From contig FMVL01000007.1 of NCBI GenBank assembly GCA_900102235.1, positions 186,001-250,000 of the forward strand: DNA of 64,000 bases, in the 5' to 3' direction. The stretch's first letter is position 1; the number at the start of each line of letters is the position of its first letter. The DNA comes from Lachnospiraceae bacterium XBB2008 (lineage in GTDB: Bacteria > Bacillota > Clostridia > Lachnospirales > Lachnospiraceae). The translations under genes were made by a program, and so were the position numbers. Of the stretch, positions 8,888 to 18,636 are shown one piece after another. Under the pieces are notes generated by a model. That model saw only the letters and a program-made list of their open reading frames with translations, searched no databases and was not told the DNA's origin.

Positions 8888-9850
8888 ATGGTCAAGGAAA
8901 ACGAATTACGTGCAACTCATGCTCCGCTTCAGATAGTTCGAGTACGGGATATATCCCATACAAACACCGATTGGCACGGAAGAGTTCTTCATATGAAAGA
9001 AGAAACAGAGATCTTCCCGGATGACAGTTATATACGTATATGGCAGAACGAGCAGAGTGATTCGTATTCCACTCACTGGCATAACGCCTTTGAGATCATC
9101 CTTCCCGTCGAGAACTATTATGATGTAGAGGTCGATGAAGAGACCATTCACTTAAATCCCGGAGAGATCCTCATAATCCCTGCCGGCACATCACATGCTC
9201 TTACTGCGCCCGAAACGGGACGCAGATACATACTTCTGTTCGGAATAGGTACAATGTCCAAGATCAGAGGATACAGCAGCATCCTTTCCCTCTTAAACAG
9301 TACCATGCTGATCACTCCGACCACCACCCCCGAGATCTATAACGATGTATATGCCCGGATCACGATGATGATCAGCGAATTTTTCAACGATAACGACTTC
9401 TATGAGTTCAGTATATATTCGAATCTGATGAGCCTGCTCGTATCGGTTGCCAGATATGCTCTGGCGATGAGCCGTGACAGCGTGTCGGGTTCATATATGA
9501 CCAAGAAAAAGCATTTCCACAGGTTTCAGCAGGTCCTGGACTATATCGACTCGCATTATGCCGACAGTCTGACTCTGGAATCGGTAGCCGAGTACGGCGG
9601 ATTCTCCAAATACTATTTCTCAAGGCTGTTCAAGGATTATTCGGGATACAATTTCTATGACTATCTGGTCATGAGGCGCATCAAGGCTGCCGAGCTTCTG
9701 CTCACACAGCCCAAGATGTCCATCACCGAGGTCGCTCTTCAGTCAGGTTTCACGAGCATATCCACGTTCAACCGTTCTTTCAAGAAGATCAAAGGCTGTA
9801 CTCCTGGTGAATACAAAGCGACATATACCCGCAAAGAAACCGATTACTGA
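8888..9850 (+). CDS. AraC/XylS-type transcription regulator with cupin sensor domain
   Basis: The ATG at 8888 has GAGG six bases upstream, better placed than the in-frame TTG at 8870. Residues about 55-130 form a cupin-like ligand domain (HWHNAFEI, then LNPGEILIIPAGTSHAL). The C-terminal ~100 residues carry the two helix-turn-helix units of the family (LESVAEYGGFSKYYFSRLFK and ITEVALQSGFTSISTFNRSF). It is transcribed away from the transporter operon and is the likely sugar-responsive regulator of that operon, possibly also of the downstream glycosidase operon, which it meets tail to tail at 9851-9858. Confidence 0.9.
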   Translation: MVKENELRATHAPLQIVRVRDISHTNTDWHGRVLHMKEETEIFPDDSYIRIWQNEQSDSYSTHWHNAFEIILPVENYYDVEVDEETIHLNPGEILIIPAGTSHALTAPETGRRYILLFGIGTMSKIRGYSSILSLLNSTMLITPTTTPEIYNDVYARITMMISEFFNDNDFYEFSIYSNLMSLLVSVARYALAMSRDSVSGSYMTKKKHFHRFQQVLDYIDSHYADSLTLESVAEYGGFSKYYFSRLFKDYSGYNFYDYLVMRRIKAAELLLTQPKMSITEVALQSGFTSISTFNRSFKKIKGCTPGEYKATYTRKETDY

Positions 9851-9858
9851 TCCGTTGA

Positions 9859-11820
9859 TCAAAACAATCCCTTAAACCAGTTTACTATCCTGTCCCAGAA
9901 GCCGATGTTATCCGGCTGCTGTTCGGCTGCCTGTTGTTCGGCTAACTCCTCTTCCGATAATGCACCCGTCGCCTGAACAGGCTCCTCGGGATCAAATGCA
10001 TAAGCGATCGCGGGATCATCCTCTTTCAGTTTAGATACAGAAATATCATCCAGGAACATATCTCCCGATCCATCCGTTTCAAAATACAGTGAAGCTCCGA
10101 TCCAGTCTTTCGGGATCAGGAATGCCCCGCTCAGTTCCTGCCAATCGCCCGTGGAAGAAGTGCTCTCCAGTTCAAATGTCCCTCCGTCTCCTTCAAATCC
10201 GACCACTACCGCAGGATCATCTGTCTTGATCCAGACATCGAATTTTACATATTCTCCGATAAATCCCGACAGATCGAGTTTGGCGGTCGCATCGGTTTCA
10301 CTGCGGCTTACTTTGACCGAATATCCGGGGTTTGCTTTCTCTGTATGGTTCTCCACAGTCAGAAGCATCAGTTTTGACTGATGTCCCGTACCCCTCGATG
10401 TCAGCCCGAGCTGTTCAAGATTAACGATATTGAAGCCTTCCGATTCCCCTGCAGGTTCAAAATCGATGCGAAGATTCGTAGAATTACCGGCCGCGTCTAT
10501 TCCTTCCATTTCAAACTCCTGTCTGTTACCGGCCATCACAAGTGCATCATAAGCGTTCTTTGCCGAAAGATCATAGTTAAACAGGAGCGGATTGGCGCCT
10601 TTTCTCCACGAAGCGTCATCGGTAAGTCCCCAAAACGTTATGCAGCTTAATCCGACGCCTTTATCAACCTCATCCATAAGCGCCGTAAAGAAGTTATAGT
10701 AGAACAGTGCCTGCTTGGCAAACGCAGCTTCCGAATTTCCGCCTATTCCGACATCCAGTTCGGTGATATGAACGTTTCCTATGCACGCATCATACTTTTC
10801 AAGAGCCCTGGTATACTCTTCTATGTTCTGAGTGGCATCCAGATGGCCCTGCATTCCGATACCGTCTATCAGGCCGTCGCCCAGTATCGTACCGTCGCCA
10901 TCCTCGGCTATAACATCGCTCTTCACCATTGACTGTCCTGGATTGAACTGATCTTCGGACAGGAATCTGACAATGGTGTTGCTTCTGGCAGATACCCACT
11001 CATTATAATCGTTGTAGAACAGTTCGGGCATGATCGCAGAATAGTCCGCATCGGGATCGGAACTGTCTATTCCGTACAGATCCGCATACTCTCTCGAATA
11101 CTTCACACATGCCTCTCTCGCAAAAAGGAAACTGTAGTAAAGGAATTCGGGACCGATGATCTTCTTCCAGTAGCTGTTTCTGAAGCCTCCTTCGGCTTTC
11201 TCATCAACGGCCTCATTAACAACATCCCAGGCATAGACCACATCACCGAAGCCATTGGCATATACATACTCTATCGCACCGTATATATACGTCTTAAGCC
11301 TTTTGATGAGTTCATCCCTGCTTACCAGACAGTCTTCATCAAGTTTGGCTTCCCAGTCTGATGTTACGGCGCCGCCCGCCGTAGCCTTAAAATCTTTTGC
11401 AAATACAGCGGGATTAACCTGTGAATGCCATACAAGAGTATGTCCTCTTACAGGCATATCATGTTCCTTTGCCCAGATAAGAAGCTCCTCGGCGGCCGGA
11501 TCCACCGTAAACAGAGTCTCTGACTTGGGATCGAAGTTATACGCAGGCTTCAGTTCATTACCGAAGGTCATGCTGTTAAAGCATCTGTCTATAAGATCTT
11601 CCTTATAGGGATTGCCTATCTCCGCAGTCTGATCGCCCCAGTGATCTATCGCCTGTACCGCCACTCCGATCCTGAAATAATCATCAAATATCTCATCCAG
11701 TTCGTCATATCCGGACGTATCCGCATAATTCCCGAATGCATCGACTTCAATACGGAACGTACCTATGCACGACAGGGCCACAACGGCCGCTAAAATAATA
11801 CTTATAACACGCTTTTTCAC
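9859..11820 (-). CDS. Secreted endo-1,4-beta-xylanase, GH10, with C-terminal binding module
   Basis: The protein cuts xylan internally outside the cell. It starts at GTG 11820 with GGAGGG upstream. A signal peptide (residues 1-28) precedes a GH10 barrel (about 35-435). The acid/base is Glu203 in DVVNEAV and the nucleophile is Glu354 in HITELDVG; WHSQVNP at 131-137 is also typical. Residues about 450-605 form a jelly-roll module like CBM4/9/22 (LYFETDGSGDMFLDDISV). A Gln/Glu/Ala-rich linker then leads to the tail GFWDRIVNWFKGLF, an unusual amphipathic end with no sortase signal. Last gene of the leuCD-GH operon, with no clear terminator before the convergent AraC gene. Confidence 0.95.
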   Translation of the reverse strand: MKKRVISIILAAVVALSCIGTFRIEVDAFGNYADTSGYDELDEIFDDYFRIGVAVQAIDHWGDQTAEIGNPYKEDLIDRCFNSMTFGNELKPAYNFDPKSETLFTVDPAAEELLIWAKEHDMPVRGHTLVWHSQVNPAVFAKDFKATAGGAVTSDWEAKLDEDCLVSRDELIKRLKTYIYGAIEYVYANGFGDVVYAWDVVNEAVDEKAEGGFRNSYWKKIIGPEFLYYSFLFAREACVKYSREYADLYGIDSSDPDADYSAIMPELFYNDYNEWVSARSNTIVRFLSEDQFNPGQSMVKSDVIAEDGDGTILGDGLIDGIGMQGHLDATQNIEEYTRALEKYDACIGNVHITELDVGIGGNSEAAFAKQALFYYNFFTALMDEVDKGVGLSCITFWGLTDDASWRKGANPLLFNYDLSAKNAYDALVMAGNRQEFEMEGIDAAGNSTNLRIDFEPAGESEGFNIVNLEQLGLTSRGTGHQSKLMLLTVENHTEKANPGYSVKVSRSETDATAKLDLSGFIGEYVKFDVWIKTDDPAVVVGFEGDGGTFELESTSSTGDWQELSGAFLIPKDWIGASLYFETDGSGDMFLDDISVSKLKEDDPAIAYAFDPEEPVQATGALSEEELAEQQAAEQQPDNIGFWDRIVNWFKGLF

Positions 11821-11854
11821 CCGGTATTCCCTCCGATTATCTCCGCGTATATGA

Positions 11855-13234
11855 TCACTCGTATGCCATGAGTGCCGCTATTATATCCGTTTTGGATTCA
11901 GCGGGGTTCTTGCGGTTATATACTCCGAAGAGTTCGCCGCTTCCGGTAAACTCATTATTATCCCACAGGATGCACGACATTCCTCTGGCACGGGCATATG
12001 CAGCGAAGTATGCCGAGAAATTGACGCGGTCCTGAAGATTTCCGTTCTTATCCCTGGATCCGAACTCTCCGATGATAACAGGTATCCCCTGAGTCACGTA
12101 GTCCATGTAAAGCTTGTTCATAAAAGTATTGATATCGGTTGTACGCCCTTTATCTTCAACATCAAAATCCGAAACCCCCGGGTATTCCAGTGCAAAATTA
12201 TAAGGGATGTATGCATGGATGGATAAGATTATCCGGCTGTCATTACCCTCTATATCGACAGGAAGCTCGAAGAAAGGATTGGTCCCGCCATCCATGGATG
12301 CAGCATATCCCGGAACCATCAGATATCTGGAAGTGTTTTGTCCGCCTGCCGCACGCACCGTATCCACGAAAAGCTGATTGAGTTCATTGATGCATTCGAT
12401 CGCTTCACGGCACTCCTTCGCAGCCGGTTTCAGATCCCATTCATAATCCGTTCCGACAAGTCTGGGTTCATTCATGCCTTCAAAGATAAGATGTTCGTCA
12501 TAGTCGGCAAAGCGCTCGGCCACCTGTTCCCAGATACGGCCTATATACTTCTTCGACTGTGCTTCATGTGCTCTGTCAGGGTAGAATCCGTTAGCCTCGG
12601 GATGATTGTCATGATGGATATCGAGTATCACATACATGCCGTCATCTATGGCCCAGTCGACCACCTCGGCTATACGATCGAGCCATTGTTCGGAAATGGT
12701 CACATCGGCGTCCACATGATTATGCCATGAAACGGGGATCCTTATCGTATCAAAACCGTATGCATGGATATCCTTGATCATCTGCTGTGTGGTATATGTG
12801 TGATGCCAGCAGGTCTCCGTATCCATCTCGTTCGAAGGTGCGGGATCCAGGTAGGCATCAAAGGTATTGCCCAGATTAAAGCCTATGCCGAGATCATTTA
12901 CAAAAAGGACACCTTCATTATCCGGAAGATTCAGTGCAGGAGCATTGATCTTCGGGATCACTATCCCGTCGGATAGCGGAATTCCCGTGGTATTCACTTC
13001 ATCGGATCCGGAAGCATCATCGGCTTCCTCCTGTGCGTCCGAAGGTTCTTCGGTTTCTTCGACCGTTTCGTCCTGTTCGACCGCAGGCTCTTCGGTTTCT
13101 TCGACCGTTTCGTCCTGTGCAGCCACAGGTTCCGAAGGTGTTACGTTTGCAGGTTCACCGGAACCGCACCCGGTTAACATAATAAAGCTCAATGTAAGTA
13201 CAGTCATCAATGTCAAAGCTAACTTTTTTCTCAT
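11855..13234 (-). CDS. Lipoprotein endoglucanase, GH5
   Basis: The ATG at 13234 has AGAGG eight bases upstream; an in-frame GTG at 13240 is too close to that site. A lipoprotein signal ends in LTGC with Cys23. Residues about 38-80 are an acidic linker holding the repeated unit QDETVEETEEP. The GH5 barrel follows: GFNLGNTFDA near 118-127, IRIPVSW at 164-170, acid/base Glu256 in FEGMNEP and nucleophile Glu390 in VIIGEFGS. The substrate is most likely beta-1,4-glucan or a related mannan or glucan; the subfamily cannot be fixed by eye. It follows the leaderless GH5 gene, whose TGA stop it nearly overlaps. Confidence 0.92.
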   Translation of the reverse strand: MRKKLALTLMTVLTLSFIMLTGCGSGEPANVTPSEPVAAQDETVEETEEPAVEQDETVEETEEPSDAQEEADDASGSDEVNTTGIPLSDGIVIPKINAPALNLPDNEGVLFVNDLGIGFNLGNTFDAYLDPAPSNEMDTETCWHHTYTTQQMIKDIHAYGFDTIRIPVSWHNHVDADVTISEQWLDRIAEVVDWAIDDGMYVILDIHHDNHPEANGFYPDRAHEAQSKKYIGRIWEQVAERFADYDEHLIFEGMNEPRLVGTDYEWDLKPAAKECREAIECINELNQLFVDTVRAAGGQNTSRYLMVPGYAASMDGGTNPFFELPVDIEGNDSRIILSIHAYIPYNFALEYPGVSDFDVEDKGRTTDINTFMNKLYMDYVTQGIPVIIGEFGSRDKNGNLQDRVNFSAYFAAYARARGMSCILWDNNEFTGSGELFGVYNRKNPAESKTDIIAALMAYE

Positions 13235-13236
13235 GA

Positions 13237-14253
13237 TCACAGCCTCTTACGTACCGCATCCATCTCGGGTACGTTCAATCCGAAGTCCATTTCCTTATAA
13301 GTCCAGGCAGCACGACCGATACCGTACTTGTCAAAGCATGTTGATATCAGATCATACCATTTATACGCATCCGAAGGATCGGCAAGTTCTATGACACCGT
13401 ATTCACCGCAGTAGAGGCATACATCTCTCTCCTCTGCAACCCGTATGGCCTCCTTAAAGTAGAGTTCAAAATAATCGATACCGATCTTTTCGGAAGGATC
13501 GAACGTGCTTATCTCCTCGGCCGGAACCTCCAGTTGTGCCTTCATGTTGTCAAGATATTCGCCGTATGTAACCTCGAACGGCATCCTGAACGAACGATCC
13601 ATCGTTTTGATCCAGTATGCTCCCTGATGTGTGAAGATCAGAGGCTCATAACAATGGAAATTATAGATGATGTTTTCATCATAAGGCTCACACAGATCCT
13701 TAAGAGCCATTATGCTGTTGTTATAATACCCGCCGACCAGGATCTTAATATCGGGAGCAAATACCCTGACACGTCTTATGCATTCGGTCAGGATCCGGTT
13801 CCACCTGTCACTGTAATCTTTGGAAGTCACTTCGTTAAGCAGTTCGAAGCACAGCCTGTCGGAATACTTCCCGAATCTCTCCGCAAACTGTTCCCAAAGT
13901 TTATAAAACCTCTCCTGATAGGATTCGTTATCAAAGAAACCGACTTCATTATGTCCTTCATCAAAACTGTATCCGAAGGTCCTGTGAAGATCGAGCACCA
14001 TGTTCAGGCCGTATTTGCCGCACCAGTCGATGGCACGCTGAATGTAGCCGAAGCCGTCCTCTTTATATGTTCCGTCCTTTTCTTCCACAAGATCGTAGTC
14101 CACGGGAACACGTATGTGGTCCAGTCCCCATGACTTTATGGTCTCGATATCCTTCTCGACAATGAAATTCTCATAGCGTTCCTTTGTGTGATCGCACTGA
14201 GAAAGCCATCCTCCGAGATTAACGCCGTGCATATAACCGGTAAAATGTTTCAT
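13237..14253 (-). CDS. Cytoplasmic GH5 glycosidase
   Basis: The 338-residue product has no signal peptide and starts with HGVNLGGWL, common in GH5 enzymes acting on short beta-glucans. Acid/base is Glu141 in FELLNEV and nucleophile Glu284 in YCGEYGV; IRVPVDY (47-53) and the DLHR block (88-91) also fit. AAAGGAG stands six bases before the ATG. Without export it should hydrolyse imported cello-oligosaccharides or similar oligomers, completing what the exported GH5 and GH10 enzymes begin. The substrate is inferred. It lies between the GH8 gene (42 bases upstream) and the GH5 lipoprotein gene. Confidence 0.9.
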   Translation of the reverse strand: MKHFTGYMHGVNLGGWLSQCDHTKERYENFIVEKDIETIKSWGLDHIRVPVDYDLVEEKDGTYKEDGFGYIQRAIDWCGKYGLNMVLDLHRTFGYSFDEGHNEVGFFDNESYQERFYKLWEQFAERFGKYSDRLCFELLNEVTSKDYSDRWNRILTECIRRVRVFAPDIKILVGGYYNNSIMALKDLCEPYDENIIYNFHCYEPLIFTHQGAYWIKTMDRSFRMPFEVTYGEYLDNMKAQLEVPAEEISTFDPSEKIGIDYFELYFKEAIRVAEERDVCLYCGEYGVIELADPSDAYKWYDLISTCFDKYGIGRAAWTYKEMDFGLNVPEMDAVRKRL

Positions 14254-14295
14254 GCTCCGCTCCTTTCCTTGCTGCGGCTTGAGAGCCGGCGCTCA

Positions 14296-15432
14296 TCACC
14301 ATATACGATAGTTTCCGCTGAGAGCCAGGAAACTGAAGAAATACAGACAGTTGTCGTAATATCTCCTGTCGCCCTTTCGAAGAGGTGTGTCCCAAACTAT
14401 TTCCAGATATTTATCGGCAAGCTCACCTTCAAGAACAGCCGATCCTTCCGCAACGGTCACAAGAAGACCGACAGGATGAAGCGCATCCACGCCTTCCACG
14501 ACAGTACCGTCGATCAGATATACACCGCCCTTTTCGGCGCTTACTTTGCCGTCCATGAACTTCTGCATGGCAGATATCATCTCAAGCTGCCATGCGTCGG
14601 CTGCAAACCAGAGCGTATCCATTACCATGTTCGGAACGGTCCTGTAGGAATCGCTGTAGAACCAATCGTGTCTGCCAAACGGTTTCTGCGGCATATAGGG
14701 AGAGCCATCGTAATGAGCATATTCCGCGCTCATTCCGGTATCGGGATGGCAGGCTTTATGCAGGTACTCACGGCTGGCTTTGGCCGCTTCCCTGTAAAAT
14801 TCCGCATCCTCTTCATAGCAGTTACGTGCATACAATTCATAGAAATGAGGCAGGTGATAGGAAGGATCCGAAAAATCAAAATCGGGAATGAATCGGATCA
14901 GCTTATTTTCCGGATCGAACATGTTGCGTCCGCCATGCTCCTCCTGGCGGATCATGGTATGCAGGAGGTCTTTGGCTTCTTTGGAATAATTGAATATGCC
15001 CTCTCCATCTCCCCATCTGTGGGATGCGAAGATGAGCGCCATCGCAAAAAACTCCTCGCCGTCAGGTGCGGGCCCATGGTCGTTCTTGCTGCCTGAGGGA
15101 TCCACGCTCCACGCAAAGTATCCGGCATGCTTGCCTTCCGTCATGTACATATATGTTCTGGCCCATTTCCAGAGACGGTCAAACTCATCCTTGCGGTCCA
15201 TCTGAACGCAGAACATCATTCCGTAGGACATACCCTCGGTCCTGGCATCATGGTTGCCGGTATCCTCCATGTATCCCATATCTTCTCCGAATTCATGATA
15301 TACGCGCTCGTCTTCGGGTCCGTGAAACATGGTATCAAAGATCTGATCCAGACGTTCCTTAACCTGAGCATCACTGATGCCGATGCGCTTAAATGCATTG
15401 GAGTATTCTCCGGTGTAAAAACTACCCTTCAT
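14296..15432 (-). CDS. GH8 reducing-end xylose-releasing exo-oligoxylanase (Rex)
   Basis: This enzyme (EC 3.2.1.156) removes xylose from the reducing end of xylo-oligosaccharides. From memory the sequence lines up along its whole length with Bacillus halodurans Rex, including RTEGMSYGMM, HAGYFAW, GPAPDGEE, SDPSYHLPHFYEL and LHPVGL. Glu66 is the general acid and Asp261 in FYSDSYR the likely base. The histidine of LHPVG belongs to the loop known to make the enzyme reducing-end specific. I choose ATG 15432, with AAAGGA just upstream, over the ATG 15 bases earlier. No signal peptide, so it works in the cytoplasm on imported oligomers beside the GH43 enzyme. Confidence 0.93.
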   Translation of the reverse strand: MKGSFYTGEYSNAFKRIGISDAQVKERLDQIFDTMFHGPEDERVYHEFGEDMGYMEDTGNHDARTEGMSYGMMFCVQMDRKDEFDRLWKWARTYMYMTEGKHAGYFAWSVDPSGSKNDHGPAPDGEEFFAMALIFASHRWGDGEGIFNYSKEAKDLLHTMIRQEEHGGRNMFDPENKLIRFIPDFDFSDPSYHLPHFYELYARNCYEEDAEFYREAAKASREYLHKACHPDTGMSAEYAHYDGSPYMPQKPFGRHDWFYSDSYRTVPNMVMDTLWFAADAWQLEMISAMQKFMDGKVSAEKGGVYLIDGTVVEGVDALHPVGLLVTVAEGSAVLEGELADKYLEIVWDTPLRKGDRRYYDNCLYFFSFLALSGNYRIW

Positions 15433-15448
15433 ATGATTTCCTTTCATC

Positions 15449-16999
15449 CTACGATCTTTCGAATCGTGAAAACTCGGCAGAACCGCCGCATTCCTTTGTA
15501 CTGTATATGAATAAACCGAATCTTACTCCGGTAAAATGATCGAGCAAAAACCTGAGTTTGATATCAGGGCCGAGTCGCCTGTGCTCTCCGTCGGATACAT
15601 AGTAAAAATATCCCGTATCGGTCATATCATCAAACTCAGCACGAACTCCGACGGTCACCGTATCGTGATCAACCGGGACTGACGCAAGTTCTTCGGGAGG
15701 TTCGACATCATGTCTTTCTCCCCAGAAGCTGACATCACCCAGAAAACGGCGGCAGACCACGAGTTTGAGCTTACCGTCTTTTCGTTCAAGTGCGATAAAG
15801 CCGTACTCACTCTCAAGAAGACACAATCCGGCGAGATCGCCTTCCTTAAGGAGCTTTCCGTTCACGGTCACATTCGCCTCACAGCGCGGAAAAAGAGTTC
15901 TCTGAGTGAGCGTATTCTTCGCATGAACAAGATTTGCGCAGACCTTGTCTGTCGTGATCCGGACCGTACCATGCCCCGGATCCATGCTGACAAGGTTTAG
16001 GTCCGGCTCATGGTTAAACTGCCAGCAGGCGTCAAATCCAAACGAATCTCCGTCAGCTGCCCTGAACTCATCGCTGTGAACAAGAGGCTTATAATCATGG
16101 CCGGGATTCAGATCCTCAACTTCTATGCTTGCAGGGATCTTACCGTTTGTGCCGAACACGGGCCAGTGCTCCCGGTCCCACGTGACCGGAATAAGAAAGG
16201 GGATCCTGCCGACAGCTCCGCTGTCCTGGAAAAGGATCGCATACCAGTCCCCTGAAGGCGACCGGACTATACCGCCCTGAGCGACACCGCTCCCGTGATA
16301 TCCGTTATCATCCTGAAGTACGATCTTTCCTTTAAACTCACCTTCCGGAGAATCCGACATATATACACTCTGTGTCCTGGGTCCGCCCTTCGGGATATTG
16401 ATGAAAAAGACATAGTATCTTCCGTCAATCTTATAGATATGCGAGCCTTCGTATCCAAGCGGCGAATCCTCTCTGTCCTCCACGATCATTCTGTGAAGTC
16501 CGCCCTCTTTGGGACCTGACATATCGGATTTAAGCTCCGTCAGATAGATCTGCCTGTTGCCGTACACGATATATACGCGTCCGTCATCATCAAAAAGGAT
16601 CGAATTATCATGATAAAAGCCGTCTATCAGGCTCTTTTTCCAGGGGCCGCGTATGTCCTGTGCGCTGTAAAGATATGTCTTATGCGTATCGTTGGCGACA
16701 AAACATACATAAAACGTGCCGTCATGATATCTTAAACTGGCAGCCCACATTCCCTGTCCGTAGATGTTCAGATCATCCTTAAGCTGCTGTGCGGACGTGG
16801 AATCGAGTCTGTCATAAACAAAGGCCGCATGTTCCCAATGTATGAGATCATACGACCGCAATATCTCACATCCCGGCATAAAATACATGGTGGTACTGAC
16901 CATATAATATGTATCATCCACGCATATCACATCAACATCCGGATAGTCAGCTGATGTTATGGGATTGAAATTCGTATATAAAGTCTTATCCGTACTCAT
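15449..16999 (-). CDS. GH43 beta-xylosidase or arabinofuranosidase, cytoplasmic
   Basis: The 516 residues comprise a five-bladed propeller (about 10-300) and a C-terminal concanavalin-like sandwich (about 310-515), the usual two-domain GH43 layout. The catalytic triad is visible: base Asp21 in YPDVDVI, Asp131 in HDNSILFDDDG and acid Glu184 in GYEGSHIYK. MPGCEILRSYDLIHW is typical of the xylosidase-like subfamilies. No signal peptide is present, so it acts on imported xylo-oligosaccharides. The start overlaps the stop of the preceding unknown gene in ATGA, and the GH8 gene follows after 16 bases. Arabinofuranosidase activity cannot be excluded by sequence. Confidence 0.92.
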   Translation of the reverse strand: MSTDKTLYTNFNPITSADYPDVDVICVDDTYYMVSTTMYFMPGCEILRSYDLIHWEHAAFVYDRLDSTSAQQLKDDLNIYGQGMWAASLRYHDGTFYVCFVANDTHKTYLYSAQDIRGPWKKSLIDGFYHDNSILFDDDGRVYIVYGNRQIYLTELKSDMSGPKEGGLHRMIVEDREDSPLGYEGSHIYKIDGRYYVFFINIPKGGPRTQSVYMSDSPEGEFKGKIVLQDDNGYHGSGVAQGGIVRSPSGDWYAILFQDSGAVGRIPFLIPVTWDREHWPVFGTNGKIPASIEVEDLNPGHDYKPLVHSDEFRAADGDSFGFDACWQFNHEPDLNLVSMDPGHGTVRITTDKVCANLVHAKNTLTQRTLFPRCEANVTVNGKLLKEGDLAGLCLLESEYGFIALERKDGKLKLVVCRRFLGDVSFWGERHDVEPPEELASVPVDHDTVTVGVRAEFDDMTDTGYFYYVSDGEHRRLGPDIKLRFLLDHFTGVRFGLFIYSTKECGGSAEFSRFERS

Positions 17000-18132
17000 C
17001 CGGTAGTGCCCGTACCCGGGTCATTCTGCGGAGTTATGCTGCTCAGATCCGCATCAACGGCCTCCGTCGACATATTCTCATACTTGGCAACAAGATCATC
17101 GAAGGTACCATCTATCCTGGTAAGCGTTGTCTTCTCAAGTTCATGATGATGTCCGATCGCTTCCAGATATCTGTACGCTATCATATATGTGATATCATCA
17201 AAGTTCGTCAGAAACTTCGAATTGATCATCTCTATCCGCCGTTCGAGACTTAAGCCCGATATGGTATCGGAATACTGAAAGATCTCTTCGAACGAATCGG
17301 TGACTATCTGCTGCTGCTGCCTGAAATCGCTGGTAACATCCTGTACCGCAAATGCTCTGAGATATGCACGAAGATATGCGGTATCTCCGACAAGCCACTG
17401 ATATACCGAATCGTATTTGGTATACATGGCTTCAACTTCCTGTTTCCAGGCATTAGACATATATGATGCCGCCACGATATTCCTGATCTGTTCCTCGGTC
17501 AGATACAGATTGTACTGTTCATTGAATTTGTTGACGATCTTGGTCCTGCGTCCCGAAGCCTTGGGAAGGATCGAACTTTTCAGTGGTTTGGGAGGGGGCG
17601 CAACCTGAGGCTGCATCCCCGGAGCCTGATTATATACCGGGATCGGACCGGAAGCTCCGACGGGCTGGGAATATCTTCCGGAAATACCGGATACTGCCTG
17701 ATCTCCGTATTTCTTGCGTATCTGCTCGTCCACAAACTTGGTCGCGGCTTCACGGGCCATGCGTTCTTCCTGAAGTTCTCGAGCCTTGCGCTCCGTAGCA
17801 TTGGCTCTCTCATATCCCGCATCACGCTTCCTGCGAAGTTCATTGAGTTTCATCTCATAAACTTCGTTATACATCTGGCGGAACTCCTCGGCATGCGCAC
17901 GCATTATATTGGTCCTTTCGGATCCGGACACTTTATTGACTATCGCGATGATAGCCGCAATGACGCCGACTCCGCCGAGCACGAGAAGGAGGGGATGCGC
18001 AAAAAGAGATACGATAAAAGCGATACCCGCAACGGTTCCCAGAACCTTACCGAGATCAGAGATACCCTTGTTATCAGTCATTCCCTGTTTGATCAATAAT
18101 GCGATTATTGCGATCAGTATAAATGAACCCAT
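16996..18132 (-). CDS. Unknown membrane protein with coiled coil, inside the GH operon
   Basis: I do not recognise this 378-residue protein. Residues 2-15 and about 29-66 are hydrophobic (two or three membrane segments), followed by a long charged helix at about 70-145 with coiled-coil character (RRKRDAGYERANATERKARELQ starts it), a Pro/Gln/Gly linker at about 150-190, and a helical domain at about 195-360. The ribosome site AGGT is formed by the last codons of leuD three bases upstream, and its stop overlaps the GH43 start, so it is firmly coupled to both. A scaffold or membrane-organising role is conceivable but unsupported. Confidence 0.75.
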   Translation of the reverse strand: MGSFILIAIIALLIKQGMTDNKGISDLGKVLGTVAGIAFIVSLFAHPLLLVLGGVGVIAAIIAIVNKVSGSERTNIMRAHAEEFRQMYNEVYEMKLNELRRKRDAGYERANATERKARELQEERMAREAATKFVDEQIRKKYGDQAVSGISGRYSQPVGASGPIPVYNQAPGMQPQVAPPPKPLKSSILPKASGRRTKIVNKFNEQYNLYLTEEQIRNIVAASYMSNAWKQEVEAMYTKYDSVYQWLVGDTAYLRAYLRAFAVQDVTSDFRQQQQIVTDSFEEIFQYSDTISGLSLERRIEMINSKFLTNFDDITYMIAYRYLEAIGHHHELEKTTLTRIDGTFDDLVAKYENMSTEAVDADLSSITPQNDPGTGTTG

Positions 18133-18135
18133 GAT

Positions 18136-18624
18136 TTACCTGTTATTGATATAGTTTACCAGACCACCGGCATCGATAAGTCCCTGCATGAAGGGAGGGA
18201 AAGCCTGGCCTTTGAAAGTTTCTCCCGTGGTGATATCGGTGATTATGCCACTGTCAAAATCAACGGATACTTCATCGCCGTCCTTAATCGCTTCGGAAGC
18301 CTCCGCGCATTCGATTATCGGAAGACCGATATTGATCGCGTTGCGATAGAATATCCTTGCAAAAGTCTCCGCGATCACGCAGCTTACGCCCGCCGCCTTG
18401 ATGGCTATCGGAGCATGCTCTCTGGACGATCCGCATCCGAAATTCTTCGTGGCTACGATTATATCGCCCTTGCTCACTCTGTCGACAAACGACTTATCTA
18501 TATCTTCCATGCAGTGTGTCGCAAGTTCTGCAGGATCCGATGAATTAAGATATCTTGCGGGGATGATGACATCCGTATCCACGTTATCCCCGTATTTGAA
18601 AACCTTGCCTTGTGCTTTTTCCAT
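18136..18624 (-). CDS. leuD: 3-isopropylmalate dehydratase, small subunit
   Basis: LeuD forms the swivel domain of the isomerase that turns 2-isopropylmalate into 3-isopropylmalate in leucine synthesis. The 162-residue length is that of the short LeuD/homoaconitase type. [16 protein letters not shown] near residue 12 and [11 protein letters not shown] near residue 63 are family signatures; the latter is part of the substrate loop. AGAGG stands six bases before the ATG. It follows leuC by 12 bases and is three bases from the unknown gene that opens the glycosidase part of the operon. Confidence 0.95.
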   Translation of the reverse strand: MEKAQGKVFKYGDNVDTDVIIPARYLNSSDPAELATHCMEDIDKSFVDRVSKGDIIVATKNFGCGSSREHAPIAIKAAGVSCVIAETFARIFYRNAINIGLPIIECAEASEAIKDGDEVSVDFDSGIITDITTGETFKGQAFPPFMQGLIDAGGLVNYINNR

Positions 18625-18636
18625 TGTTAACCTCTT

